From contig NZ_WWFG01000001.1 in assembly GCF_026127265.1 (NCBI RefSeq), positions 1,302,001-1,366,000 of the forward strand: a stretch of 64,000 bases of DNA, in the 5' to 3' direction. This document shows positions 35,267 to 45,106 of the stretch, one piece after another (position 1 is the stretch's first letter; each line of letters starts with the position of its first letter). A model generated the notes under the pieces. That model did no database searches and had not been told where the DNA came from. It worked only from the letters and a program-made list of their open reading frames with translations. The stretch is from Nostoc sp. KVJ3. GTDB taxonomy: Bacteria > Cyanobacteriota > Cyanobacteriia > Cyanobacteriales > Nostocaceae. Position numbers and translations under genes: made by a program.

Positions 35267-36289
35267 ATGTCTGATTTAATTAACAAACAAATCATTCTTA
35301 AAAGTCGTCCAGTCGGTGAACCAAAAGAGAGTGATTTTGCTTTAGTAGAAACACCAAGTCCCGAACCCGGTGAAGGCGAAGTTCTGAGTCGCACCATTTA
35401 TCTATCTCTTGACCCTTATATGCGTGGTCGCATTAGTGCAAACGAGTCTTATGCTACACCAGTAGAATTGAATTCTGCGATCGTCGGTGGTACAGTCAGC
35501 CAAGTAATTAAATCAAATCATCCTCAATTTCAAGTAGGAGATTTTGTTCTGAGTAATAATGGTTGGCAAACTTATGCTGTATCTAAGGGTGAGACACTAC
35601 GTAAACTCAATCCCACTCAAGCACCTTTATCCTATAGTTTAGGTGTACTAGGTATGCCTGGTTTGACTGCTTATGCTGCATTGCTTGATATTGGTCAACC
35701 CAAAGAAGGTGAAACTGTCGTGGTTTCAGCTGCTTCTGGTGCTGTTGGTGCAGTAGCAGGTCAAATTGCCAAAATTAAAGGTGCTAGAGTCGTGGGAATT
35801 GTCGGGAGTGACGATAAGCGAGACTATATAGTTAAGGAATTAGGTTTTGATGTTGGCATTAACCGCAAAACCCAAAAACTTGATTCAGCGCTCAAAGAAG
35901 CTGCTCCTAATGGCATTGATATTTACTATGACAATACAGCAGGTGTGATATTAGAAACTGTGTTGCAGCAAATCAACCTTGGGGCAAGAATTCCACTAGT
36001 AGGTTTGATTTCAGAGTATAACGCCACATCTACTCCATCAGGGCCTAATTTAATGCCACTGCTAGTCAAGCGGGCCTTGATTAAAGGTTTTCTAGTTGGT
36101 GATTATCAAGATCGGTTGAATGATTTTTTACATGATGTTTCTGGATGGTTGCAATCTGGTCAACTTAAGTATAAAGAAGATGTAGTTGTTGGTTTAGAAA
36201 ACGCTCCTCGTGCATTCATCGGTTTACTTCGAGGTGAGAATTTTGGCAAGTTGATTGTTAAGGTCAGTGACGATCCAACAGCCAATTGA
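35267..36289 (+). CDS. NADP-dependent oxidoreductase (zinc-free MDR, CurA/LTB4DH-like)
   Basis: A 340-aa medium-chain reductase/dehydrogenase without zinc ligands. LSLDPYMRGRIS is the family signature. The nucleotide-binding loop is VVSAASGAVGAVAGQIAKIKG and the C-terminal half has GLISEYN. Relatives reduce enones and aldehydes with NADPH. The substrate here is unknown. It stands alone on the plus strand. Confidence 0.88.
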   Translation: MSDLINKQIILKSRPVGEPKESDFALVETPSPEPGEGEVLSRTIYLSLDPYMRGRISANESYATPVELNSAIVGGTVSQVIKSNHPQFQVGDFVLSNNGWQTYAVSKGETLRKLNPTQAPLSYSLGVLGMPGLTAYAALLDIGQPKEGETVVVSAASGAVGAVAGQIAKIKGARVVGIVGSDDKRDYIVKELGFDVGINRKTQKLDSALKEAAPNGIDIYYDNTAGVILETVLQQINLGARIPLVGLISEYNATSTPSGPNLMPLLVKRALIKGFLVGDYQDRLNDFLHDVSGWLQSGQLKYKEDVVVGLENAPRAFIGLLRGENFGKLIVKVSDDPTAN

Positions 36290-36376
36290 AAAGCATATCA
36301 CTGAACAGAAGGGAGCAAATTGTTGAAAATCAGCGTCAGCAGTAGATAATTCAACTAAAGTTTTAGGTCTAACTAA

Positions 36377-37768
36377 ATGCACAATAATTTTCGGAATAAG
36401 CTGCCACTACTGCTGACATTCTGCTTATTTACGAGCTTTTTGCCTGCCTCTGGTTCAGTTTTATGCCCAGCCTTTGCCTCTGACAAATACTATAGAGTAG
36501 CCAGAAGTTATAGCAGAGATGGACGCACAGGAACCGATGGTAGATCGGGTAGAAGTGGTGAAAACCAAAACGTTTTTGTCAATGGTTCACCTGTTAATCT
36601 TGATTTGTCCGGTAAAGATGGTGAAGACGGAGAAGACGGGGAACATGGCGATCGCCCTGACTGTGGTTATCAACGCGATCGCAGTCATGATATAAATGCA
36701 CCAAATGGTGGCAATGGCGGTAACGGTGGTAAGGGAGGAGATGGGGGAAATGGCGGTTCCCTCACAGTTTATTACAGCAATTTGGCAGACTTACGAAACA
36801 TTTCCGTTCGGGCAACTGGCGGTAAAGCTGGACGCGGCGGTAGAGGGGGTAACGGTACGGAGGGTTGTCACTGTCACAAACGAAGGTGGGAAGTGAAAAC
36901 CTGCAAAGGAACTCCCGGTAGCCCTGATTATAAGTGTACTGATAAGGTTTATCGATGTAGTGACGGTAACGATGGGCGAGATGGTAGTGATGGTAACGAT
37001 GGTAGCCAAGGGCGCTTAGGAACTTTAAGTATTGTCAATAGCAAGGAAGCTTTGGCAGCCGATCGTCCAACTGTACAGCTAGCAATTTCGGAACTGATAA
37101 ACAAACCAGTAAACCTCTCGAAGAACAAATGGAATCAACGCATTGGGGCAACTTCTCTACTTGCGCCTGGTTCTGCGATCGCAGATGATTACCTTGAGTT
37201 TGAACATCGAAGAGAAGAGGCTTTTCAAATAGTTTGGCAAGAAAGACAACCCATCACCAGTTTTGGCAATCAAGCTGTAACAGTTAATTTAAGTGACAAC
37301 AAACAAGTCGAAGTTACTTTTGCTGAAGATTTATGGATTGATGGTAGCATCAAAAGTGAGGCTAACTTAACAACATTTACCGTTGACCATGCCATTCCCA
37401 AAAAAGATGTCACCCGGTTAGCTGTCGCAGAGTTTGCCGAAGCAGGACAAAACCTCAACTTAAAAATAGTTGATTTGGCAGCAAAATCTGATGCCATTAA
37501 TACTCAGTTTCGCATCAAACTCTTAGCACAGGATAACTTACACGGTTTTTCTGGCTACAAAACTGAATATGAAGGGGATATTCCCAACGAACTTGTGACT
37601 CGTGACTACAACCGTTTTACTCTAGCTTTGGGGAAGCTGAAAATTCCTGATGACGCTTTACGCCCTGGTGTCAACGTTGATATTGAAGTCGTAGCAACTC
37701 GTTCCTTGGGAATACGTTCTGCCAAGCAAACTATTAGCTGGCAGGGTGCAATCCGCAAGTCTAGATAA
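36377..37768 (+). CDS. Exported collagen-like Gly-rich protein
   Basis: A 463-aa protein with a signal peptide (about 1-35, LLLTFCLFTSFLPASGSVLCPAFA). Residues 45-220 are Gly/Asp-rich with collagen-like triplets (DGRTGTDGRSGRSGEN, GKDGEDGEDGEHGD, NGGNGGNGGKGGDGGNGG, DGNDGRDGSDGNDGSQG). A Cys/His cluster interrupts them (GCHCHKRRW, then CKGTPGSPDYKC and CSDG). The C-terminal 240 residues look like a folded beta domain. It is probably a surface or sheath protein. Asp-rich triplets could bind calcium. No close family comes to mind. Confidence 0.72.
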   Translation: MHNNFRNKLPLLLTFCLFTSFLPASGSVLCPAFASDKYYRVARSYSRDGRTGTDGRSGRSGENQNVFVNGSPVNLDLSGKDGEDGEDGEHGDRPDCGYQRDRSHDINAPNGGNGGNGGKGGDGGNGGSLTVYYSNLADLRNISVRATGGKAGRGGRGGNGTEGCHCHKRRWEVKTCKGTPGSPDYKCTDKVYRCSDGNDGRDGSDGNDGSQGRLGTLSIVNSKEALAADRPTVQLAISELINKPVNLSKNKWNQRIGATSLLAPGSAIADDYLEFEHRREEAFQIVWQERQPITSFGNQAVTVNLSDNKQVEVTFAEDLWIDGSIKSEANLTTFTVDHAIPKKDVTRLAVAEFAEAGQNLNLKIVDLAAKSDAINTQFRIKLLAQDNLHGFSGYKTEYEGDIPNELVTRDYNRFTLALGKLKIPDDALRPGVNVDIEVVATRSLGIRSAKQTISWQGAIRKSR

Positions 37769-37771
37769 AGT

Positions 37772-38332
37772 TTAGGAAGATTTTTTCCCATCTGAAACCA
37801 TTTGCGACAAAATATAAGCTGCAAAATCTAGTAACTGATCCAGCAAAAAGCCAATGATACCAATGTAGAGGATTACCTGGATTATGTAATCGGCATTGCC
37901 AGCCTTATAAGCTTCCCAGAGGGTAAACCCAAGTCCTTTTGGGCCTGTTAACATTTCTATAGAAATAACTATAAACCAGGCTACCCAAATACTAACTTTC
38001 AAGGCATGAAATATATGAAATATAGCAACTCGAAAGTTATTATTCTGTCTCTGAAAATGTCGCATACCGATTGCCGTATTAATAATCATCGTCCAGAGAG
38101 TTCCGATAAAAACTACCGTAGTAGCAGCCGATTCGCTCTCTTGAAACACTATTAAGGCAATAGGTAGCAAAGCTATAGGAGGGATACTATGTGGTATCTG
38201 GAATATCAGTCTAAACAACTGATAAACCATGCTATTCATACCTATCAGGTATCCGATAAAACTACCTAACACGGCGGCTGGAATGTAACCCACAAACAAC
38301 CGTTGTAGGCTAGCTAAAATGTCTAAAAACAT
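37772..38332 (-). CDS. NrtB-like ABC permease, short form lacking the EAA loop
   Basis: A 186-aa membrane protein resembling nitrate/taurine-type permeases (NrtB family): LASLQRLFVGYIPAAVLGSFIG, IPPIALLPIALIVFQ, TLWTMIINTAIGMR, IEMLTGPKGLGFTLWEAYKAG. Family members are about 250-280 aa and have a cytosolic EAA loop for the ATPase between these segments. Here about 20 residues are replaced by NNNFRVAIFHIFHALK, with no EAA motif. No ATPase or binding protein is nearby. It converges with the collagen-like gene, 3 bp from its stop. Confidence 0.65.
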   Translation of the reverse strand: MFLDILASLQRLFVGYIPAAVLGSFIGYLIGMNSMVYQLFRLIFQIPHSIPPIALLPIALIVFQESESAATTVVFIGTLWTMIINTAIGMRHFQRQNNNFRVAIFHIFHALKVSIWVAWFIVISIEMLTGPKGLGFTLWEAYKAGNADYIIQVILYIGIIGFLLDQLLDFAAYILSQMVSDGKKSS

Positions 38333-39208
38333 ATATTCTCTCTGCCTCAGTTCTCATGAAAAACATTTAGAAAATACTGTGGCAACAACACTAAATAAAT
38401 GAGATAAAACTGTGTTCAATTACACCTTCTCTTTGAAAAATGCAAGATTTCTTATATCTTCTCCTTGTTGATAATTAATCAAAAAAATTAGGTATTATTA
38501 CGATGTGTTAGTAGTAAAACAAAGAAGAGGTAAACCTTGACTTTAGTAAACTTTATCAGAAAAATAAATCCTGATTAGTAAATTCAATACAATTTTCAGA
38601 TTTTACTTGCTAGATGATTGTAGTAATAACAATATCTAGCCTCATGAGACTTCAGGTTTTCCGCCTTGTCTTCGGGAGTAATCTCAGATATAATTGATGT
38701 AAATTAAATATGAATGTCTAAAATTTTTAACATTAGACAAATTAAAAAATTTGTTATTAACAACACAAAATTTTTATAAAATAGGAAGACTTACAAAGAC
38801 ATTTATCAAGTACAACAAAATTATTATCAGGGAGCCAGTGCGTTGCCCGGATTTATCAGTGCTGAAAAATCAGGATTTCCACTTTTAAAATATTAACTCT
38901 ATCAGCGTTATCTCAATGCAAACAAGAACAGAAAGATGATTAGCATTTCACCTAACGCTACGATTGATCGTACCATTTCAATTAAGAGGCAGGGGGAAAC
39001 GCTGACAGGTGTAGGTATTTTACAAATGTGGCTTAAATGAGGTTTTTCCGTGGGTTGACAACTCAAATTTTAGTCTCTGATTTTCCACCTAAGAAGGAAA
39101 TTCAGCTGTTTTAACAACATTTAGAACTCTGTTTGAGAGTGCCCACTCATGCCTACATAAAAAACAAACCTACACCTATCAGTTATTCCCTGCTCCCTTG
39201 CCTCTTTT
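38333..39208. other. Gene-free spacer
   Basis: About 875 AT-rich bases. I see no coding frame or clear RNA. It holds a lone fragment of the 6015-type element (38830-38846). At its end is a 27-bp sequence, 39188-39214, that also supplies the stop codon of the amine oxidase gene and recurs exactly at 60073-60099. Confidence 0.6.
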
Positions 39209-41325
39209 TCAATCGATACTTCTAAAAATTACCCCAAGAGCCGACATCACCAAATCTTTTGAACGATCAACGTTGTAATCTAATGGAACTTCAGCCCCAA
39301 AAAAGCCAATAATTTCCTCCCTATCCTTTGCCTTAAATGTAAAAGATTTTCGCTCTGACTCTAAACTGTGAGCCATAGTACCAAAAATCTGGTGTTTCTG
39401 ATTTTTTGTTGTCAACTTCAACTGAAGGATATGAGTTGCACCAAACCAAATACCATAATAACCAGAAACCTCTTCGAGGTAATCGCCTTCTGGAATTGTA
39501 AAAACATCTCCTTTATTAGGTTGTTTATTACCGTATTCTCTCGACCACTGGTTAAGAGTAGTGTTGTTTTTGTCAGTAGTCGCATAAAAAACTTGCAAAC
39601 CATCTACGATATCGCCGTGGCGGACAATTACTTTCTTCAGAGAGTTCACACCATTCAGCACATCAGAAAATGAGTCAAAGCCACTGGTTTGATGCTGTGA
39701 CAAGTTATGTTTGTCTACCGTATCTGAGAAGCCGTCAAACTTCTCTGGCGCATATCCCCGATAAACTCCTGTAGTGCTACCTACGAGTTCGGCTCTGCGG
39801 CACTTCGTTGCTTCTATGATCTTTTTGGAACAAATAACCCCAGAGCGCAAAGCTCCTTCCATGTAGCCAAAAAAGGCTAGACAGGTATGTTCCCCGGCGA
39901 AGAAAAATCTATCGAGATAAGCCTGACTCAGAAAATGCCCAATCTTACAAACTTGGTTGGGTTTAGGGCAAGAATATCCCCTTGTGTCCATTTCTCTTTA
40001 GGCCAATCGATAAATTCTTGGTTGATGAGGTTACTCTCATAGTCTTCATACACTCGACCGAACGCTTCGTTAAAATAAGTCGTCGGTTCGGGTGATGCCA
40101 AAGCTTTGCTTGCTGATTGACCACCTGCGAACAGATTCAACCCAAAGCCGTGTCCACTGGTTGCCATTTGGTTATCAGTAGATTCCCAAATCATGCCCAC
40201 TTCATCTGACATACAACTGGCTGCCAGACCTTTCTTAATCCAAAACCGCTCATTGACAGCAGTTAGATATTTAATGGCTTGTCCCATAGCCATCTCATAA
40301 TCGGAGGGAAGCTTAGGAGTAATGGAAATATGTTTCCATGTGGCGGGAGGAATGGCAAAAATAACGTAGTTTCCCTTGTATTCTTTATTGTCTCCTTTGA
40401 AGATAGTACGAACGGTCACATTGGCTGAATCTTTGGAAATATCAATGTGAGTCACGGGTTCATCTGTATTAACAGACCAATCTTCTTGCCCGTGAATTTC
40501 TTTAACAACCTTTTGGATTTCCTCAACAAACTTCTGTGCTAAAGCTTGATTCCCACTATCACAACGGAAGGTTTCTGACAAAGTCCAGTAATCTTCAACT
40601 CCACCACCTTTGACTGCTGCTAGTAAACCAAGGTAACTTTGCTCTGTAGTTGGGGAAGTCTGGTCATTACTAAAATGCACCTCTAGAGTGTTTCGTAATA
40701 ACAAATCACCCGCACACCATTCATCTAACTTATCAGCAACAGAAATGCTATCCCACTCCTTAGCTTTAGGATGTGTCCAAGGTTCGTAGGCATCTACTTG
40801 CTCTGCATCTTCATTGATTTTTTCTTCAATCTTCCCTATTTTGTCGAAGATTCTTTTTTGGATTTTGCGAGAAATATTAGAACCATTGATGTAGAGAGGT
40901 TGTTCTAATCCTGCTGCCAAGAAATTAGCTTCTGAGGAAATTACGCTCAGTCCCAAGCCAAATTTTCTCGCGTAGTGAATCCATTGATGATGATTTGCAC
41001 CAATTAATTCTGCACCCGCCTCAACAATGCGTCCTGGAGCAATGTTGTCTTTACTATGAACCCGTCCTCCAACACGCTCTCTTGCTTCCAAAACAGTGAC
41101 TTGAATGCCTTGAGTTGCTAATTCATAAGCTGCCGCAAGTCCTGCAAATCCTGCGCCAACTACGATCGCTTTGACATTTTTGAGGCGTTGTTTTTGCTCG
41201 TTATCTAAGCTAGTCAACTGTTCTTCGATTTCAGACAGTCCTGCCTGAATTTTCTCATATTTCTCGATGCCAGATAATTCAGTACCAAAGCTCCGGTGAA
41301 GTTTGGCGAAAAGCGATTTTGACAT
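39209..41325 (-). pseudogene. Flavin amine oxidase - jacalin lectin fusion, split by a frameshift
   Basis: The first frame (41325-39928) begins MSKSLFAKLHRSFG and carries the FAD site VVGAGFAGLAAAYEL and LEARERVGGRVHS of the amine oxidase family. It ends prematurely after WPKEKWTQG. The second frame (to 39209) continues the enzyme at once with RGYSCPKPNQV, DRFFFAGEHTCLAFFGYMEG and ALRSGV, the FAD-binding C-terminal motif. A ~150-residue jacalin-like lectin domain follows (GDIVDGLQVFYATTD, VSGYYGIWFG, IIGFFGAEVP). Restoring one base in the GGGG run at about 39978-39981 fuses the two. It may be a pseudogene, a slippage site or a sequencing error. The intact product would be a sugar-binding amine or amino-acid oxidase of about 700 aa. 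Confidence 0.8.
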
Positions 41326-41481
41326 AGCAACATTACTCCAAGCTTGTTTGACAATCTAAGTTCTACAACTAACAGTTCAATATCATCTGAAAAATCAAAA
41401 TTTTCAGGTTAATTCAGGGACTGAAACCCCTAATTATTTTATGGGTCAGCCTCTGAATCAAACTCAGATTACTTTTGATTT

Positions 41482-42366
41482 CTACCCTTCATATATCATT
41501 TTGAAAACTGTTCCTCTGTCTGCTGCTTGGAAAACCACTTTAAATCCATCTAAATGTACTGTTCTTTGTTCTCCTTCAGATATTTGACAGAGTTCTGTTC
41601 GTACATCATGAATGTGATCTATTATCTCTTTTCCTTCGCCATCAGCTTGATCTTCAAGCCAATTTTGGCTAAAGCTTACACCTGCTTGAGGACGACCCAT
41701 TTTGGGATTATCTAGCAAAAAGCAAACATCTATATTTTTTTCCTCACAATGATATACAGCAAGAGCTTCAACTCCCAAACCTCGTGAATGAAGTGAAAAA
41801 GCCGTGTAAGAAGATTCTTGCCAGTGTTCTTGTTTGATTTCCTTTGCTGTTTGTCCGCTAAGAACTTGCTCGGAGGGAGATATTGTCCATGCTCCAGACG
41901 AAGGTTTTCCTGTATTCTCTTTTCTTTTCCAAGAAAATGGAGTGCAGTTAACAAAAACACCAGCCATATTTACCGCTCCATCACTAGAAGCAGCATCGGC
42001 AGCTTTATGAGCGGCCTCTGTTCCTGCTGCAATTATTGCAGCATAAATCGTTGCAGTAGATTCGGCTATCATATTTTTTACCTCGTAGTTATGCAGTGAA
42101 TTCATTAAGGCATAGACATCTAAATTATTTTGGTTAAAATTTGATTGTCTGCCCTTTGTCTCTACATTATTAAGACGATTGAAGAAGACAATTTGTGAAT
42201 TAAACTTTAGATAAAGCCCATTTTTTACAATTCTGCGCTTGCCTTGGCTTCCTACCAAATAGGTGACGCTACCTTCTGAACCTGCTGCCACTAGCTTATC
42301 CTGTAACCAAAACTTTCCTTGTTGTCCAGGCAGAATTTGCTTAGGCGGAGCAGAAATTCTCCCCAT
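41482..42366 (-). CDS. Possible tandem aegerolysin-like beta-sandwich protein
   Basis: A 294-aa protein, weakly recognised. The first part (GRISAPPKQILPGQQGKFW, then AAGSEGSVTYLV) and the second (GAWTISPSEQVLSGQTAKEI, then GLGVEALAVYHCEE) share a pattern of Gly-Trp/Phe, Pro-x-x-x-Ile/Val and Gly-x-Glu that recalls aegerolysins, small membrane-binding beta-sandwich proteins. A helical Ala-rich stretch (IAESTATIYAAIIAAGTEAA) lies between. I chose ATG 42366. A longer TTG start at 42426 is possible, and either start overlaps the 3' end of the sigma factor gene in another frame. It precedes the amine oxidase gene on the same strand. The call is tentative. Confidence 0.4.
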   Translation of the reverse strand: MGRISAPPKQILPGQQGKFWLQDKLVAAGSEGSVTYLVGSQGKRRIVKNGLYLKFNSQIVFFNRLNNVETKGRQSNFNQNNLDVYALMNSLHNYEVKNMIAESTATIYAAIIAAGTEAAHKAADAASSDGAVNMAGVFVNCTPFSWKRKENTGKPSSGAWTISPSEQVLSGQTAKEIKQEHWQESSYTAFSLHSRGLGVEALAVYHCEEKNIDVCFLLDNPKMGRPQAGVSFSQNWLEDQADGEGKEIIDHIHDVRTELCQISEGEQRTVHLDGFKVVFQAADRGTVFKMIYEG

Positions 42367-43307
42367 ATTTTCCACATCTCTGGATTTTCTTCTATTCTCT
42401 GCACCACCAGACAAGAATTCCAACAACTTTCAGTTTCTTCATCAAATTGTGCCAAAGCCAAAATCGCTGCTGGGGGCAATTCACACAGCGTCGCCTCAAC
42501 GCAGCGACAACCATCTCTCTTTATTTCTAACTTCCCATCAGAGATTCCCGCAACGGGAACTGACTCAGAGTGCTGCACCGATCGCACTACCTCCCTCGGT
42601 TCTTCAGCAACAACAATCTCCACTTCTTCCACTGCAACAATCGGTTCAACTCTAGTATTCCCCTGGGAAATTTCCCCAATTGCAGCCAAGGTTGGCGTAA
42701 GTGATAAATCCTTATGAGTCCTATCCTCGCCAATAAAATATTCCCTCAACTTCTCTCGCAGAATTGCCCGCCCTTGCGAGATGCGCTTGCAGACATTCTG
42801 GTAGGATATATTTTGCTGTTGAGCAATTTCTAAATAAGACAATTCCTGATAAAAGTGCAGGATAAACGTCTCGCGTAGTCTTGTGGGTAAATTAGCGATC
42901 GCACGGCGGATCGCAATCCTTTTCTCGCTAGTCTCCATTGCAACTTCTGGCGTATCGTCCAATGTTACTAGCCTTTGATCCTCAACAGAAGCGTATATTT
43001 CTATATTCTCAACTCTATTGGCCCTGCGATCGCATTCCCGATGAATATCTACGCAGAGATTATGAGTCAGTCTTATTAACCAAGCTTTAAAATTAGTAAT
43101 TTCCCCCGCATACTTTTGCACCTTCTCCCAAGCCTTGAGCATCGCTCGACTTAACGCATCTTCAGCATCAGTAGGGTTTTTCCCCATCCATCTAAGACAA
43201 CAACGGTAAAGTTCATCTCGATACTGCTCCCATAGCTGCCAAAAAACTGAACTTATATTTTCAGTGCAACTACGCAAAGATGAAATTGCAACTACTTGAG
43301 TACCCAA
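42291..43307 (-). CDS. ECF-like RNA polymerase sigma factor with C-terminal extension
   Basis: A 338-aa protein. Region 2 reads LWEQYRDELYRCCLRWMG, DAEDALSRAMLKAWEKV and FKAWLIRLTHNLCVDIHR. Region 4 reads LPTRLRETFILHFYQELSYL followed by EIAQQQNISYQNVCKRISQGRA, a helix-turn-helix. About 140 further residues follow, including a repeated acidic Val/Glu stretch and CWNSCLVVQRIEENPEMWKIW. No ATG lies near the front, so TTG 43307 (MGTQVVAISSL) is the likely start. A hairpin AATTACTGTAAAA/TTTTACAGTAATT (43566-43598) lies about 260 bp upstream. The 3' end overlaps the next gene by 76 bp or more, suggesting a linked operon. Confidence 0.82.
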   Translation of the reverse strand: MGTQVVAISSLRSCTENISSVFWQLWEQYRDELYRCCLRWMGKNPTDAEDALSRAMLKAWEKVQKYAGEITNFKAWLIRLTHNLCVDIHRECDRRANRVENIEIYASVEDQRLVTLDDTPEVAMETSEKRIAIRRAIANLPTRLRETFILHFYQELSYLEIAQQQNISYQNVCKRISQGRAILREKLREYFIGEDRTHKDLSLTPTLAAIGEISQGNTRVEPIVAVEEVEIVVAEEPREVVRSVQHSESVPVAGISDGKLEIKRDGCRCVEATLCELPPAAILALAQFDEETESCWNSCLVVQRIEENPEMWKIWGEFLLRLSKFCLDNKESFGYRIS

Positions 43308-43566
43308 TATTACCCCTTTGGTAGATGATTTGTGTCTCTTTTTCTAAGTAAGCAAGCGAGTGCAATCGACCGTTAACCAAGCAGCGCCTAGTTTACAGCA
43401 AAAAGCTTTCGATACTATGTAGGATGTCTAATTAGAGAATTCAGATATTAACTGGGGGCAATTAGTGCTATTTCAACAGAGTTGTCAGGCGCTACTAACC
43501 TTCAACTAACCACTTTAAATTTAATAACTTGCTTGTTGGTTCAGTATAATTACTGCAAAATATATA

Positions 43567-43597
43567 ATTACTGTAAAATAAGTAGTTTTACAGTAAT
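43567..43597. promoter_or_regulatory. Perfect 12-bp inverted repeat upstream of the sigma factor gene
   Basis: ATTACTGTAAAA (43567-43578) and TTTTACAGTAAT (43586-43597) flank 7 bases. It could be an operator or an mRNA hairpin. The role is inferred only from position. Confidence 0.35.
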
Positions 43598-43743
43598 TTT
43601 AGAAATCTCAGTACATCCTTTTTGTGCAGAAATGAGAAAAATAGGGAGAAACTAAGTACTTAGATAGATGTATTATCAATAAGACTACGTAGCCGCTTAC
43701 CCGTTGCATAAATTTAGCGAAGATCGTGAGACTGTCAATAACT

Positions 43744-43862
43744 GTTCGGTTAAGGCAAGAAACGCGATAAATCGCCGTCTTTACAATAATCAGTCCTTCG
43801 TCCTGACGGCGATTTATAGCGGATTTATATCTATTATTTTTATCAAATAACCTTAACCGAAC
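43744..43862. mobile_element. Nested palindromic repeat with GTTCGGTTAAGG ends
   Basis: GTTCGGTTAAGG (43744-43755) and its complement (43851-43862) bracket an inner pair built on ATAAATCGCCGTC (about 43767-43779) and GACGGCGATTTAT (43805-43817). Together they form a large cruciform-capable unit. A frame crossing it on the minus strand is not a believable gene. Confidence 0.6.
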
Positions 43863-44381
43863 CGTATTGGTGAGACTGTTAGTCAATAGACATCTCCAGA
43901 AAAGATTTAGTTACCTTAAATTTACATACAAATATCACGGAAATTAAGCCTCTCTCCGCTTCGGGGAGAGGTTTGGAGAGGGGTCTTTACTGTCAATGCG
44001 TAAGTACTAATAGGGTCAAAACAAGAATTTCAGTCTACTTCGGTGGACTTGAGCTATTAGCCCAGAACTTAAGTTCTGGGCGGGATGTGGATCAGTGCAA
44101 TACTTTAACTGTGACAAAATATTACATAAATGTGGGTAATGCCAAGATTTTGCCTATGGTATGATACAATCGCACCCAAATTACTTACGATATATCATTG
44201 CGATCGCAACAAAGTAGAGCGAATCAATCACCAGGACTCTGCGTTCGCGAAGCGTATCGGAAGGACTTACGCTTCACTCCGTACCCTTTGGGTTCTCCAA
44301 CGCAGTACGCAATGACAAGTGTTTAACCGGACATGGTATGACTCAACACTCCTGAACTTGCTTGTACCAGTGCCTTTGCGA
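43863..44381. repeat. Spacer of dispersed repeats
   Basis: Contains the perfect 20-bp palindrome CCCAGAACTTAAGTTCTGGG (44061-44080) and a decayed TCATTGCGATCG...GCAATGAC unit (44195-44315) with GCGTTCGCGAAGCGTATC inside. No gene was seen. Confidence 0.65.
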
Positions 44382-44957
44382 TTATTTCCCTAGATTCCGC
44401 TTCATTTGTTCTAACTCATCTTGAGTTTCCCAGCTACGGAACTTCTCTTCTAAATCATCAAACCCACTAGAATAACTGCTAGTTTTATTTGACCAGCCAC
44501 TGGTTTCAAAACGCTGTTGAGTTTGCGCTTTATCACGGGCTGTTTGTGCTTCTGCTGCTTTAGCTTGCACCTCCTGTCGCCGTTGCTGAATTTTTCGTAG
44601 TAGTTCCTGAGATTGGTTAATGCGTTCTTTCAGCCCTTGCATCTGTCCCCAGCGCTGATTTCCTTCGCGCAACAGGGCTGCTTCTCGCTCAAGAGCCGGA
44701 GTTACTAAATCTTCTCTACCAGCATTTTTGGCTTTTTGAACCCGGATATGCCACCGTTGAATTTCTTGAGCGGTAGAGAGAATATCTTCTTGCGATCGCT
44801 TCTCTTGTAATTGTAAGTCTGCGATCAGCTTTAATGTGTCTTCTTCTTGCTCACGCAGCTGTTCTAGCAGCGCCTCTAACTCCAAATGTGGATTGTTACG
44901 CAAGAATTCTTCTAAACGGTTTTCTAAAAACCGACTCAAATCATCAAATAAGCCCAC
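44382..44957 (-). CDS. TIGR04376-family coiled-coil protein
   Basis: A 191-aa, nearly all-helical protein. MGLFDDLSRFLENRLEEFLR and the following NNPHLELEALLEQLREQEED match the cyanobacterial TIGR04376 family. A long coiled coil (about 30-145) resembles PspA/Vipp1 in style, then a Ser-rich linker and a conserved acidic helix DDLEEKFRSWETQDELEQMK. The function is unknown. Confidence 0.8.
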   Translation of the reverse strand: MGLFDDLSRFLENRLEEFLRNNPHLELEALLEQLREQEEDTLKLIADLQLQEKRSQEDILSTAQEIQRWHIRVQKAKNAGREDLVTPALEREAALLREGNQRWGQMQGLKERINQSQELLRKIQQRRQEVQAKAAEAQTARDKAQTQQRFETSGWSNKTSSYSSGFDDLEEKFRSWETQDELEQMKRNLGK

Positions 44958-45106
44958 TGCTAGAACTCCAGAGATTGGGTGCGTGACTATTTTATTGTAG
45001 TAGTCAGGTGGACTTCTGGGTGTTAGTTAGATTTCAAAGTTGGGAAGAATGTATTTGGTGAAACTACGCAAACAACGCTGACTTACAAAATAAGGCTTTA
45101 ATCAGT

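Noticed and set aside
43608..43886. 92-codon minus-strand frame
   Set aside because: It is mostly made of the nested palindrome at 43744-43862.
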